A stretch of DNA of 64,000 nucleotides from Puccinia triticina. Lineage: Eukaryota > Basidiomycota > Pucciniomycetes > Pucciniales > Pucciniaceae. Below the pieces are notes generated by a model that saw only the letters and a program-made list of their open reading frames with translations, had not been told where the DNA came from and did no database searches. A program made the position numbers and the translations under genes. How positions within the stretch are numbered: position 1 is the first letter of the stretch; each line of letters starts with the position of its first letter. Of this stretch, positions 34,439 through 46,129 are shown one piece after another. Location: assembly GCF_026914185.1 (NCBI RefSeq), contig NC_070561.1, positions 1,240,001 through 1,304,000 on the forward strand, written 5' to 3'.

Positions 34439-36739
34439 GGTTGTTGGGATTTTATCTCGAAGCGAGTGAGCCAATGGTAGTCGCCTGGTGCTCGATGTGA
34501 TATTCGTCAGTCCTTGGGTTCTACTCCGAAGAATCGATATCATCGAGGGCCACGTGTGGCCTCTCCCACTGGTCTGACGCGTCGCGACCCGGCCATGTCA
34601 CAGCTCGCATGCGGGTTTCTCGGGGCCTAAACATCATTAGGACAATTTACTTTGATGACATCACTAATTTTTAGTATAACACAAACACTGTTTGTTCTGG
34701 TGACTTGGTGACCTGAATTAAATTGATGATAAATTTTACAGCTTTTTTTTTACATCAGTTTGCTGATATGCCATCAGCAGAGTTGCTACTCTAGAAACCC
34801 AGATGTGAACCATCCTATGTAATCACATCCAGCAAATGGTGGCTTTTTCAATTGAAATTTACAAAACTTTAACGGCTGGTCCATTTTGCTATGAAAAATC
34901 AATCTTTTGGAATACATGTCTCTCAGTTATTTGGAAGATCAACAATCTCATTTTGAGTGATCCCAATCTTGAGGGACTCAACACTAAAGCAGAGCTGCAG
35001 AAATTGAGTTGCCTTGAAAATGTGAAGGTGACATGACGATATGATTCTGAACATGGACTTCTTTAATGACTGGCCGCCTTAGATATCTGTCCCTTTTAAT
35101 ATGAAGCGGTTAGCTTTTCACTGCCCCTAATAAAACATACACTAGAGCTTCCTCTAGTCTCCCTACACATAATGTTCCTGGGTGTTCCAAAATGAAAAAA
35201 TTGGGATATTTTAATCTATTACATAGATATTTGGAGCATCCCCATTCCATGGGCAGAATTTGAAACCTAGTACTACACAAAATCTTGCAGTAGATGTAGC
35301 AGTGCCAGAAGCAATGAAGCATGTTGACTCCACATTAGAATCAGAATCAGACAAATTGTCAGCTGTGGGTTACTCCAAGGTGGATCAGAATCTACTCAAT
35401 AGAAGTTTACTGGTATTGATCAGTGGCTCTAGATCATAGGAAGGGTTGAATCCGGTCCAAGGTGTTCACACCCAGTGTCAGCCTTAGAGTCATCACAGCT
35501 GACCTAAAAGCTGCCTGTTCTACCTTTGTTACATATAAATTACTTTATGTCTTTTTCATCTTAAGAGATAACCTTGTTTTGACTTCATATTCTGTTTCCT
35601 CATGCAATTTTAACCCTAATTACAACTTATCAATTCATTGTAACTATACTCCTTCCCTGAGTTATTGAGTTGTGGCACGCTTGCGCAGTTGTGACGTGTC
35701 AGCGCTACCAGGCGCGCCAAACCACATGTACATATGTAAATTACATAAGCAAACTGTGAAAATTTTTGTAGTCAGGATCCCTCTTGCCTGAGGCGGATCT
35801 ACAGACTCCAGCACACCAGAACCACCACCCAGATAACTCCAGGATCACCACCAAAGAGCCTACTATACTCCCAGTATACCTACCGTCACAGGCGCCTAGG
35901 ATATTGACAGTAAGTAACCTCTTTCACTGAACCTTGTTTATCTCAGAGGTACAACTCTGTGTCTTGCTTGATCTGCTCTTTCTTCTGGTTTTGCCTCCTT
36001 CTTGATCACAGGACTGTCCCTCCAAATCCACAGGCCTTTGCCTCTATCTTGATCACAGGGCTGTCCCTTATTATCACTTGGCCTTTGCCTCAAATCTAGG
36101 TTACAGGGCTGTCCCTCAGGTTTCCCTTTAAGAACCTTGAGCATCCAGAAGGAAGCTAAAAAATTGTGGCTGGATTAAACTTATCTAATCCAGATACCCT
36201 CCTGAGAGGAAGCTGTAGCACTTCTAGCACAGATTAGCAGCACTCTTCTGAAGAGTAGCATTGCCAGTGGACGTGCATTCCCACTAGAATAACCTAGTAC
36301 TTCTCTTTTTCCTTATCCTGCTTGGTTTCTCTCTCTCTTTCTCTTTTTCTCTTATAGTTGTAGTTTCTTTATCCCAAGAAATCCAACTATTGCCCCCCCA
36401 TTTCTTGTGTCCTGTTGTCACTATAGAGACTCAGGCTCACACCCAGAAGCTGATAAGCTTTGAGAAGTTCAGGCTTGACATGTAGATATGTGCTGGTCAA
36501 GCAAGCTGGAATTAGTGATATGTAGATATATCTTCAAGCTCAAGAGGAATGAGTAAATAAAACGAGGTTATTAGTTTTGTCTCTTCTGAAAGTCTGGGGA
36601 ACAATAGAGGGGTTCAAAATTGGATTTTTGGTTGCTGGTGGCCCCATAAAATTTTGCTTGCTGGTGCACATTTGGGCCATAAAATTACCACCAGAAATGG
36701 TAAAACTTTGCTGGTCATCCAACAGATACCAGCAAAACT
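34439..36739. other. intergenic, promoter side of AP endonuclease, then repeat sequence
   Basis: 34439-34640 should hold the AP endonuclease promoter; no clear TATA box. Beyond it no gene was recognised. At 35985-36120 three units of roughly 57 bp repeat ACAGGGCTGTCCCT with GGCCTTTGCCTC. The rest is AT-rich non-coding. Confidence 0.5.
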
Positions 36740-38200
36740 TTACGGCATCCCTTCCGATGACCGGTCAATACCAGTCATCACCTGGAATGCATACCTCCAT
36801 CTGATGGCTGGTCGACACAGGTCATTGGGTCAAGTACACGCTCAACTCTTCCCCAACACTGGTGATTGGACACACGCACACACCCCACTCAATGACCAAC
36901 CCAGTCATTGAGTGGATACACACTCCACTTGATGACCAACCCAGTCATCAAGTGCACACACTCCACTCAATGACCTAGCCAGTCATCAAGTGGATAACTA
37001 CTTGACTTGATGGCCGGACTCAACACTGGGTCGCTACGCTACGCTAAGCTATTTCAGCGCTACGCGTGAGCGTAGCGGCAAAAAGCGCCCATCTATTTTG
37101 CATAGCGTTAGCGCGCTGTTAGCGCCGCTACGCTGCGCTAATTTTCAGCGGCGCTAACAGCGCGCCAATTCTTTGTTAGCGTTAGCGCGCCGCTACAGTC
37201 GCTACGCTACGCTGCGCTGCGCTACAGCGCTTTTAGCGGAAAAAAAGCCCTTTTTTCCCGCTAAAGGCGCTGTAGCGCAGCGTAGCGCGCGCTCTTTTGC
37301 GCTCTGCATGTGTAGCGTTAGCGCAATTGCGCGCATCTGCGCTAACGCTACGCTATCAGCTAAAATAGCTGCGCACCGCGTGCGCGTAGCGTTAGCGCAT
37401 ATGCGTGCAATTGCGCTAACGCTACGCTAAAAAATAGCGCATTTTCGCTGTGCTACGCTACGCTAACCGCTATGGTTAGCGTAGCGACCCAGTGTTGCCG
37501 GACTGGTTCATTGAGTGGGTACACACTCCACTCAATGACCTGATTGGGTCATCCATACCAACTCAATGGCCGGACCAGGTCATTGAGTGGACACATAAAC
37601 TTCACTTAATTGCCGGACCGGGTGATCAAGTGGATACAACTCCACTCAATGACCAACCCAGTCATCAAGTACACACACTCCACTCAATGACCAACCCGGT
37701 CATCAAGTGGATAACTACTCCTCTCTATTACCGGGTTTGTCATCAAGTGGATAACTACTCCACTTGATGAGGGTTGGTCATTGTGTGGGCTACCCACTCC
37801 ACTCGATGAACCAAACAGGACATCAAGTGGAGTGAATATCCACCTGATGACCGGATCAGCCATCAAGTGGATAACTACTTCACTCAATTGACCCGGTCCA
37901 GCCATCAAGTGGAATGTGTATCCACTCAATGACCAGGTTGGTCATTGAGTGGAGTGTGTATCCACTCAATGACTGGGTTGGTCATTGAGTGGAGTGTGTA
38001 TCCACTCAATGACTGGGTTGGTTATTGAGTGGAGTGTGTATCCACTCAATGACTGGGTTGGTCATTGAGTGGAGTAGTTATCCACTCAATGACCAACCCG
38101 ATCATTGAGTGGGGTGTGTGCACTCAATGACTGGGTTGGTCATCAAGTGGAGTGTGTATCCACTTGATGACTCTGTCCCCCCATCAAGTGGAGTGTATGC
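36740..38200. repeat. palindromic tandem array CACTCAATGACC type
   Basis: Units of about 40 bp, strictly 40 bp between 37921 and 38080, of the form TCCACTCAATGACTGGGTTG followed by GTCATTGAGTGGAGTGTGTA. Each unit is an inverted repeat (CCACTCAATGAC/GTCATTGAGTGG). Both strands' forms alternate, and element C interrupts the array at 37021-37497. It is probably the subterminal region of a DNA transposon whose ends I could not find. Confidence 0.85.
37021..37497. mobile_element. element C: CAAC/GTTG termini, perfect 7-bp TSD
   Basis: 477 bp. CAACACTGGGTCGCTACGCT at the left is mirrored by AGCGTAGCGACCCAGTGTTG at the right (20-bp ends). CCGGACT flanks both sides (37014-37020, 37498-37504). The interior is GCGCTA/TAGCGC words on both strands. 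The open frame 37173-37430 is a by-product of the repeat. Confidence 0.94.
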
Positions 38201-38224
38201 AAAGAAGAAGAAAAGTGCAAAAAA

Positions 38225-38658
38225 GCGCCTGTGTAGCGTTAGCAGGGTTTTTTTAACAGGCACTAACACTAGATACTTTTGTGGGTAGCGTTAGCGTATA
38301 ATCAAGCTACACTAACATTTAGCATAGCTTTTGTCTTTTCCAACGCCTCCTGGGCATAAAAGTTGGCAGAAATAGCCCAGTTGTTTTCTTTTTGCAGCCC
38401 TAGAATAGCGGGGAATTTATTCCGTGACACTACCAGGTGGCAAAAATTCTGTTAGCAATCATCTGTTAGCAGTCAATCCGCTACGCTAACACTAGTTAGT
38501 GTAGCAATGTTTTTTCTGTGCTAACACTTTTTTAGCGTCAACGCAGAAACAACAAGCTACACTACATGTCTAGTTTAGCAGCGTAAAGTCCCGCTAACGC
38601 TGCAAGTTTTTGCTCTAAAGAAATTGCCGCTACGCTAACGTGTAGCAGCCCACCGTTG
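38225..38658. mobile_element. degenerate AGCG-word element with GTTG end
   Basis: GTAGCGTTAGC, TAACGCTGC and CGCTACGCTAACG words resemble elements A-D, and the right end reads CCACCGTTG at 38658. No left CAAC end or flanking duplication was found, so it is a decayed or truncated relative. Confidence 0.5.
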
Positions 38659-39559
38659 ATACTATTATGTATTTCTTCTTTATCACTAGGGGGAAACTGT
38701 CACACGCTTGAGAGAGTGCCAGACCATCATTTTATCATCCTTCTTGTCTGAAGTCAGTTGAATTCCAACTTGGAAGTAAGCAGCAATTTGTTCTGAAATC
38801 ATTGCTAAGTTGGGTCACACTTGTGATGGATTGATCTTTAAATCATGCATGTAACCTGATGAAAGCATGTTTACCTGCAATTTATACTAATATAACCTCC
38901 AAACGTGCTTCTATTTACCGGATAATCTTCCCCAAAAATATCCAGAATTTACCACCCAGTTTCTCTCTCCCTGTTCAAGAAAGGAGTGACACATTTCTGC
39001 CATCATGAATGTGAGCAACTGCTCAGAAGTCAAGCCCTAGTTTTTTACGCTCTATCTTTGGAGCATCATGCATTTCAGAATTTACACACTTCTCTGAATG
39101 CATGTTGCTGCTAAAATTTGTGTCGGCTTGTAAAGCCTGCACATACTGTGAACTTCACAAGGTTTCATAGTACATTTCCCTTAAGCCTGTCACTATTGAC
39201 TGTATGGCTGATAAGAGCATTCACATTTGTTTGCTAAATTCTTGGGTTGAGTGAGCCCAGTTTTGTGGTCAGGTTAGCTGAAAAAGGCTATTTCAAGCGG
39301 TCAGGTGCATTTGTTAGGTCAGCTGCAGGCTAGCTGACGTGAGAAATGCCGTAGCCTGAGGTGAAATTTCAGGTTTAGGTTTGCTAATGGTAGCAAGCCC
39401 AAACCTGAAATCAGGCCTGGGCTTGTTGACCCGGGATGTAGCCCGGACCAATATGATTTCCAGTTGGGTTAAGTTGCCAAAAATTGGCAATTTAACCTAT
39501 AAACAAATGCAAATGATTTAAAAGAAAGACCAGAACTAAAAGATGTACTACAATCAAAA
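38659..39559. other. non-coding sequence
   Basis: No gene seen. 39230-39440 contains a weak inverted repeat (CAGGTTTAGGTTTGC and GCAAGCCCAAACCTG). Confidence 0.45.
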
Positions 39560-40330
39560 TAGAAATGTCAATTGGTAACCAGGTACCACCTGCTTTTTTG
39601 GCCCAAAACAGATACATGTACCTGTACTTGGTACCCGCAGCTGCAGTACCCTGGTCTTTTTGGTGGGTACCGGCCAAGTTGTTTTTTGTAGGTATGTACC
39701 TGCTCACCAAGAGGGATCCCTCTTGGGCCTCAGCAAGCTGGTTTGTGTATACCAGCTTGCCAAGAGGAATTCCTCTTGGCAAGCACTGGTATACACATCT
39801 CCATATTGAATGTATTGTATTTGTAGTGGAATGTCATAAGATACAATTACATAATACTCAAACAGTGTGTATCAGGCAAAAATTACAACACATGTATCTC
39901 CATATACAATACATGTATCCTAATTTTTGCACCATTGGTACAGTCCATTGAGGGTAGTCACAACCCCCCTGGACAACCGGTCAAGAGGGTCATTGAGCAG
40001 AGTTTTAACTCCCTTCAATGGCCAGCTGTACCAGTCATCAAGGGGATTTAACTCTCCTCAATGGCCAGTACAGCTGGTCATGAAGAGGACATCAAGAGGA
40101 GAGCCAACTCCCCTTGATGACCTGTACTTTTCAGGGTACTGTCCATTGTTGATGTTTGGCCAAACATCACAATGTACATGTCACACAAGTGAAAGTCCAC
40201 CTGTTTGCCAACCTTCCAAGAGCAATCCCCTCTTGGAGGGCTGGCATACATATACCAGCTTGCCAAGAGGGATTACTTGCAGTAGGCTGGTATACATAAA
40301 ACAGCCAGCAAAGGGGGATCTGAGATGTCA
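39560..40330. repeat. hAT-like terminus followed by palindromic AAGAGGGATCCCTCTT array
   Basis: TAGAAATGTCAATTGG at 39560 resembles the hAT end TAGAGATGGCAATCGG at 161, and GGTACC words follow as in that element. Then come units with CCAAGAGGGATCCCTCTTGG-type palindromes alternating with GGTATACAC/TATACCAGC. No matching right terminus or duplication was found, so this is a partial, diverged relative. Confidence 0.5.
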
Positions 40331-40730
40331 TTACAGGGATGTTATTTAATTTTGGGCTTTGTGAGGTTCAATTAAACCTCTATTCAATTAAAACCCATGC
40401 ACTGGAACAGGCTGGATTTACAACTCAGTCTCCTGCTGCACTTATGTGGCTAAAATCTTGGATCTGCTGTCATAGTATTTTGTGGAAGAATCACAGTTGT
40501 CCCATCCACAAGTTGTGACAGTAAGCCATGATGTGAGTCAAGCGCCAACTGAGCTTTAAAGTACGATAGTTGAGTTGCACTGGAGTCATGAATTGGTGAA
40601 GGCAAAAGTCTGTTTTTTTTTTCATTGTATTAAGTTATAGATGAGATCAGCTTTAGTTGGACACAACATCAACATTGTTAAAAGCCACTAACCGTGTGTC
40701 GAATTCATTTCTTGGGAGACCAACAACTGA
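40331..40730. other. non-coding sequence upstream of the copia gag
   Basis: A 5' LTR would be expected here, but nothing matches the 3' LTR start TGTTGGGAGCC at 47478. The element is therefore truncated or replaced at its 5' side. Confidence 0.5.
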
Positions 40731-41306
40731 ATGGTCGTAAGAGGAGGAAAGATAAAAGAAATTCAAGAGACTTTAGAAAAGCAGCAAATCGAACGAGAAA
40801 AAGAAGAAGAAGAAAGACTACAAGAAATCAGAGAATTTGAAGAAAAACAGAAAAGATCGTACAAACGATTCAACCAACCCACACAATCATCATCCTTGGT
40901 AGACGTCAAAATGGCTGGACAACCATCTGCAGAAGACTACTTTTGTCTGAAAGCCAAGATCGATCGACTGTCTCTACTGATTCCTACCCAGGCCCCACAA
41001 CCTGAAGGAAACAGTGTCCTCAACAGCTTCCACAAGAAGCCCCTCAACCTTCACTACATGCATAACCCAAAGAAGACTTGACTTGAAAAAGGAAAGGCAA
41101 ATTTCAAGGTCTGGGATCAAGAAATCAATTGAACCCTCAAACACGTGTTCGAAAACACCGATACGTTCACTGCCGCAGAGTCGAACTTCAAGTCGAGGTC
41201 CGCCAAAGATCAAGCAGCTATTGCATGTCTTCTGCGTTCCACGATTGAGACATCCCTGCTCGACATTGTGGATGGAACTAACTCTGAAGATATGGAGCTC
41301 CGCTCG

Positions 41307-42073
41307 GTGCTAGGCCGGCGGCAGCGCTGGGAGGGGAATGGTGTCGTGCAGACTGCCCTCACGGATGGTCCGAAAGATGAGTTGTTGGGATTCGAGTTGA
41401 TAGCTGTTGTGGAGTGGTTTTGAGAGTTCGCCGGGGTTGGATCCTTGGCGGCGGTTTGGTTTTGTTGGAAAGGTGGGTTCTGGATGGTGATCGGACTCTG
41501 GGACTCTGACTCTTGGGACTCGGAAAAGATTCTTGAATTGATAACTCCTGACTTGGATCAGAACAGGATGCTATGGCCTCCTATCCTCCAAGTTCGCTGG
41601 GAACTTGGATTCCTGGAGGCCTGTCACAAGCATGTCATCATCTCTCCGCGCGCCGTGCGCGCGCACACAACACAGACAAAAGAAAAGAGGAAAGGAAAAC
41701 ACAACACAAAAAAATGAAACAGAAAACAGTCAAGTATGTGAGACATGATAAATAGAAGAGAGAGAGAAGCAAATCATCCAGAAATAAGAACCCTGACAGA
41801 GAGAAAAGAGGAGGAAACAGAGCCAGAAGAAACAAGACAAGCAAACCAAACAAAAATAAACCCACAGATACTCTGTGTTAGGACCAAGAAAGAGAAAGAT
41901 GAAAAAGGAAAAGGGAATTGGAAGTGAAAATGAGGAGAGTGGGGGGAAAGAAAAAAAAAAAAGAGGAAACAGAGAATCTTGAGGGTTGGACCTTGAAGCT
42001 TGAGTCTTGATCTTGAGGATCTTGAGGGCTGATCTCGAAATTTGAAGCTGACTACCGTTTTGGCCACCACAAC
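41307..42073 (+). mobile_element. R-family repeat, copy 1, inserted in copia gag
   Basis: Begins GTGCTAGGCCGGCGGCAG and ends GGCCACCACAAC. Central GCGCGC-rich stretch, GTTAGGACCAAGAAAGA and repeated CTTGAGGATCTTGAGG near the end. It shares layout and words with 42372-43136 and, reversed, 21963-23018. No inverted ends or clear target duplication seen. Confidence 0.7.
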
Positions 42074-42371
42074 AACCCGTGGACAATTTTCACAAGCCTC
42101 AAGAGCCAGTGTGATTGATCCAATCGACAACACAAACTCAACCTCATTAACCAGTTCGCAGAGTTAATGGCTAACAGATCGACTCCAGGAACCGACGTTG
42201 ATCTAGCAAAGTGGAGCAAAGTTTGGGCTGAAATGAGTCAACTCAAGATATTGTTTGAAGAAATGGGCGGCCTAAGCTTACAAAGCAGCTTCTCAGCGCC
42301 GGCGGGGATCAATACAAAAACGTTTGAATTTGTCGTCAGTCAAAAACTTGAGACGGTGTGGAACTCCTACC

Positions 42372-43136
42372 GTGCCAGGCGGTAGGCAGAGCGTCGAGGG
42401 GAAAGGTGCTGTTGAGGCTGCCCTCGTGGTGGTCCGGATGAAGAGCAATGAGGATCAGAAAGTGATAGCGTTGGGGGGGATTTTTGAGAGACAACGGGGA
42501 TGGAATACCGTCGGCGGTGGTTGGTTTGTTAAGGATCAGATGATGATAAGGGATCAGGATCAGAGATAAAGGATCAAGAATAGTGCTGGGGATACTGCCA
42601 GCGGATCAGAAAAGGGTGATGGAATTTCTCTTGGATCAGAGCAAGTCCCATGCCGTCCCATCCTCCAAGTTCGAACTCAAACTTGGACTCTGGGGAGTGA
42701 CATGTCACAGGACATGTCATCACATCCCTAACTACAAACATCAAACAGGAAAAGAGAAAAAAGAAGAAAGAGAAGAAAACACCACAAAAATCAAAGATAA
42801 AGCAACACCAATGAGAATAAGGAAGAAAAGAAACACACAATCAAATAATAAAGAATCTAAAAAAAGAAAACAAAACAAGACAAAAGAAACAAAATAAAAC
42901 CCACATGACTCATGTGTTAGGACCAAGAAAGGAAAAGAAAGAATCTGGGAGGGATTTAGAATCTTGAGGAAGTGAGAAAGTGAGGGAGGGGATCATCTTG
43001 AGGATGAATCTTGAGGATCTTGAGGCTGAAGGGTCTTGAGAGGCTGGATAATTCTTCTCTTGAGGATTTTCTGATGAGTGATCTAAAATCTTGAAATCTT
43101 GATCTTGAGGCCCTGTACCAGTTTGACCACCACAAC
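42372..43136 (+). mobile_element. R-family repeat, copy 2, inserted in copia gag
   Basis: Begins GTGCCAGGCGGTAGGCAG and ends TGACCACCACAAC. Same internal landmarks as copy 1 (GCTGCCCTC, GGTCCGGATGA, CCTCCAAGTTCGAAC, TGTTAGGACCAAGAAAG, TCTTGAGGATCTTGAGG). Only about 300 bp of gag separates it from copy 1. Confidence 0.7.
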
Positions 43137-43787
43137 GGCAACGGCAGTTTTGATGAATGATTTCATGACGGTAATCCAAGCGGCAACCAGAAAATCTCAG
43201 CAGAAGTCTAGTCCAACCGTTGAAGATCACTATACCCCGATGGACCTGGATGCTATCAATGCTGTACGCACAAATGCCGGTAGATATGCCCCGCCAAACC
43301 GTTGATTTCCTCAGCAAACCCCACAACACAGTTGCCAGCCAGGCCCCCAGCAAAATGGATTACCAACGTCTCAACCAAAACCTCAACTGTTGGTCGAGAA
43401 AGCGACGGCTTTCCGCGGTGTTCCACTCAATAGCAATCTCACGGGCAAATGGGGGATCCAATGCCACTACTGCAAGCAGAACGGGCATTGGTACAACAAC
43501 TGCCGCTTGTTTTGGGAAGATGTTGCGTCTGGTGAAATTGGGCCTCCTCCCAATGGACACAATGCCCCAGGTTCAAACTATTTACCTCCGGATCACAATT
43601 TTGGCAAACACAACCGCTTGCGCCAATTGGACGTCCCAGAGGTTAGCAACGGCAAAATCTTGTTAGACTCGGGAGCCTCGACCCACGTGAGTGGCTCACT
43701 TGACTTGTACATATCACGTGAAGAGCTCGCCATACCTAGGCGAATCCTACTTGCAGTAGCTGACTGCTCAGTTGATGTCAGATTCAA

Positions 43788-43839
43788 GGGGATGATCTCC
43801 ATCCCGACGTCAAGGGGATGATCTCCATCCCGACGTCAA
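43788..43839 (+). repeat. 26-bp tandem duplication shifting the copia frame
   Basis: GGGGATGATCTCCATCCCGA and the next six bases occur twice in a row, 26 bp apart. Twenty-six is not a multiple of three, so protease and integrase fall into different frames; both frames read the same MISIPTS. Confidence 0.92.
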
Positions 43840-46064
43840 AGGGAACGGTGACGATTGAAGACGTGTACTACTGCCCTGGTGTCAACGGTATCATCCTCTC
43901 AGTTGGTCGTCTAACGGCAGTAGGATGGAAATTTAATTGTCAAGCTAGATCCGCAACGTTAACTAGTCCAGAAAATGTTACCTTCAACACATTGTATAGG
44001 AATTTCTGCTGGTTTTTGTCACACCTAAACCAATCATTGAAATTGAATAAATTCACTCAGTGTCCAACATTTTATCCTTTTTTATGGCATTGGAGATTGG
44101 GACATGTTTCCGAGGAGGTGGTTTGGAAATACCTCAAGGATCACTACCCAGATGAAGTACAAGACAAAAAGTGGGAGTCATTCTTCTGTACTCAATGTGC
44201 CAAATCAAAAAGTATTGACAAGAAATCCCTGGGCGGCAACTCCTTAATCCCGCGCAACAAACCGCTGGACCTGCTTGTCTCCAATGTGGCTGGACCTTTT
44301 CCCCACAACATGTCTGGAAAACGGTACGTGTTAACCATGAGGGACCATGCTTTGACATACATCTGGTGCAACGTGATGACGGAGAGAAGTGAAGTCCTGG
44401 CCAAAATCATGTCTTGGCTTGATCACATCAAGAACTCGTTTGGCCGTTTTCCCAAATATATCTGCTGCGACAATGCACCTGAATACACGGCATTGTTGAA
44501 GAAACTCCTGATCCCAATTGGAGTAAGATTGGCACCTGTACCTCCGTATAGTCCCGAACAAAACGGAGAAGTGGAGAGAGTCAACCGCACCCTCGGCAAT
44601 ATGGCAAGGACAATGCTGCATAAATTGAAGATGCCTCAACCATGTTGGAGCTATGCATATCAACTTGCTGCGCACATCCACAACCGGATCCCAAACAAGA
44701 AGGTCGACTCTTGTCCAGTTACCGCGCTGTACAGAATCCCAACAGACCCCAACAATCTATACCCTTTTGGTGCGCAAGCAATCGTGCATGTGCCTAAAGA
44801 GAAACAAGATAATCTGTCTCAACAAGCAATTGAGGGACAACTTATTGGGTATCCGGCTTCAGGAGCTGGTTGGCTCATACACTCAAATCACGACGGACGG
44901 ATTCTCCACTTGACATCGGTTATATTCCCGGAATTTCAGAACCTACCTGTAAAAAAGAAAGAGCCGAAGAAAGGAGACCTAGATTTGATCCTAAATCAGA
45001 TTGTGTTGAAACTTGGCAAAGAAGAAACGGAAGTAAACGCTAAAGCTGAACAAGAAGCAATGTTGAATCTTCCGGTGACTCAGGACAGGCAGCTACCCAA
45101 TACCATCAGAGCAGCGCTAGCAAATCCAGAGGCAACCAAGTGGATTCAAGCAGCAAACTACGAGATCGACAAATTTTTCGAACTCGATGCGTGGGACGTT
45201 GTAGAACTGTTTGGTGGTGTGAAACCTTTGGGTTGTCAATGGGTATTTGTCATCAAACCAGGCAAGAGAGAGGGTGACCCAGAGATCTTCCACGCTTGGT
45301 ACATCGCGAAAGGTTTTAACCAGGTGATGGGCCAAGATTGTAATGAGACATATGCGCCCACAGCTTCCCTAGTCACGCTACGCATGCTAATATCCCTGGC
45401 GATGAAGTATCATTACCCGATGGCAACTTTCGACGTCAGCTTGGCATATCTCTATAGCCCGATCAATGAAGAAGTGTACATCCAACCTCCTGTGGAAGTC
45501 CGTCCAGACCTCAAAGGGAAGATTTCAAAACTCAAGAAGGCCATGTACTGTACGCGGCAAGCGGCGCGATGCTGGTGGCTGCTCTTCAAGAGTAAAATGG
45601 AAGCCCTGGGATTCACAGTTTTGGAACTCGAGCAATCTCTTTACACGTATCGCAGAGGTGAAGATTTCATCATCATTTGGCTACATGTTGATGACGGCCT
45701 GGTAGTAGCATCTCGTGACGGGTTGATGACGGAGTTGAAGGATGCAATCACCAGAGAACTGAAGATCAAATGGTCCAACAAGATCTCCGGTCTAGTGGGA
45801 TTGAACATCAAGATTTCCGGTCGTGTTGTTGAATTAGATCAAGAGAAACTAGCACAACAAATCGTCAACGACTATCCGCGCACAATTTTCACTCAGCGTA
45901 GTACCCTTCCAGATGCAAATCTCAAGATAAATGCAGGAGAACCAGTAGACCAAACCCAGTACAGGTCTATCATTGGATCTCTAATGTACCTGGCAGCAGG
46001 GACTCGGCCAGATCTATCTTATGGCGTCAATCTGCTAGCTCGGTATTTGCAAGCCCCGTCATAA
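43818..46064 (+). pseudogene. copia integrase-reverse transcriptase
   Basis: A 748-codon open stretch. GAG-pre-integrase zinc site (HWRLGH ... CTQCAKSK, about residues 90-136), integrase core (LDLLVSNVAGPFP, CCDNAPEY, SPEQNGEVERVNRTL), then reverse transcriptase: GCQWVFVIKPG, ARW-type AWYIAKGFNQ, ETYAPTASLVTLRML, ATFDVSLAYLYS, and the catalytic HVDD (IIWLHVDDGLVVAS, about residue 620). It ends LMYLAAGTRPDLSYGVNLLA with a TAA at 46062-46064, after which NHWKALDFLVGYV continues in frame, so the stop is a point lesion. The catalytic Asp pair is intact. It cannot be expressed as a polyprotein because of the upstream frameshift. Confidence 0.9.
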
Positions 46065-46129
46065 AATCACTGGAAAGCTCTTGACTTCCTGGTAGGGTAC
46101 GTTGTGAGAACTCCTTTGGGACAGGTGGC

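Larger units (their letters stand above)
40731..43821 (+). pseudogene. copia gag-protease, broken
   Basis: The start is a Glu/Lys-rich coiled-coil-like segment (QQIEREKEEEERLQEI). Gag continues in another frame after 41080 (FKVWDQEINWTLKHVF, LLDIVDGTNSED) until R copy 1. Between the two R copies comes RQHKLNLINQFAELM and AKWSKVWAEMSQLKILFEEM, and after R copy 2 PMDLDAINAVRTNAGRYAP. A CCHC knuckle (CHYCKQNGHWYNNC, about 43460-43502) and the aspartic protease motif LLDSGASTHVSG (about 43660-43695) follow. Several stops and frame changes make it non-functional. Confidence 0.82.

Noticed and set aside
37173..37430. ORF rich in Ala/Arg inside element C
   Set aside because: Direct translation of GCGCTA words; similar frames appear in each word array.
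38225..38658. Sixth full member of the CAAC/GTTG family
   Set aside because: Only a GTTG-like right end and similar words were found; no left end and no 7-bp duplication, so it is listed as degenerate.
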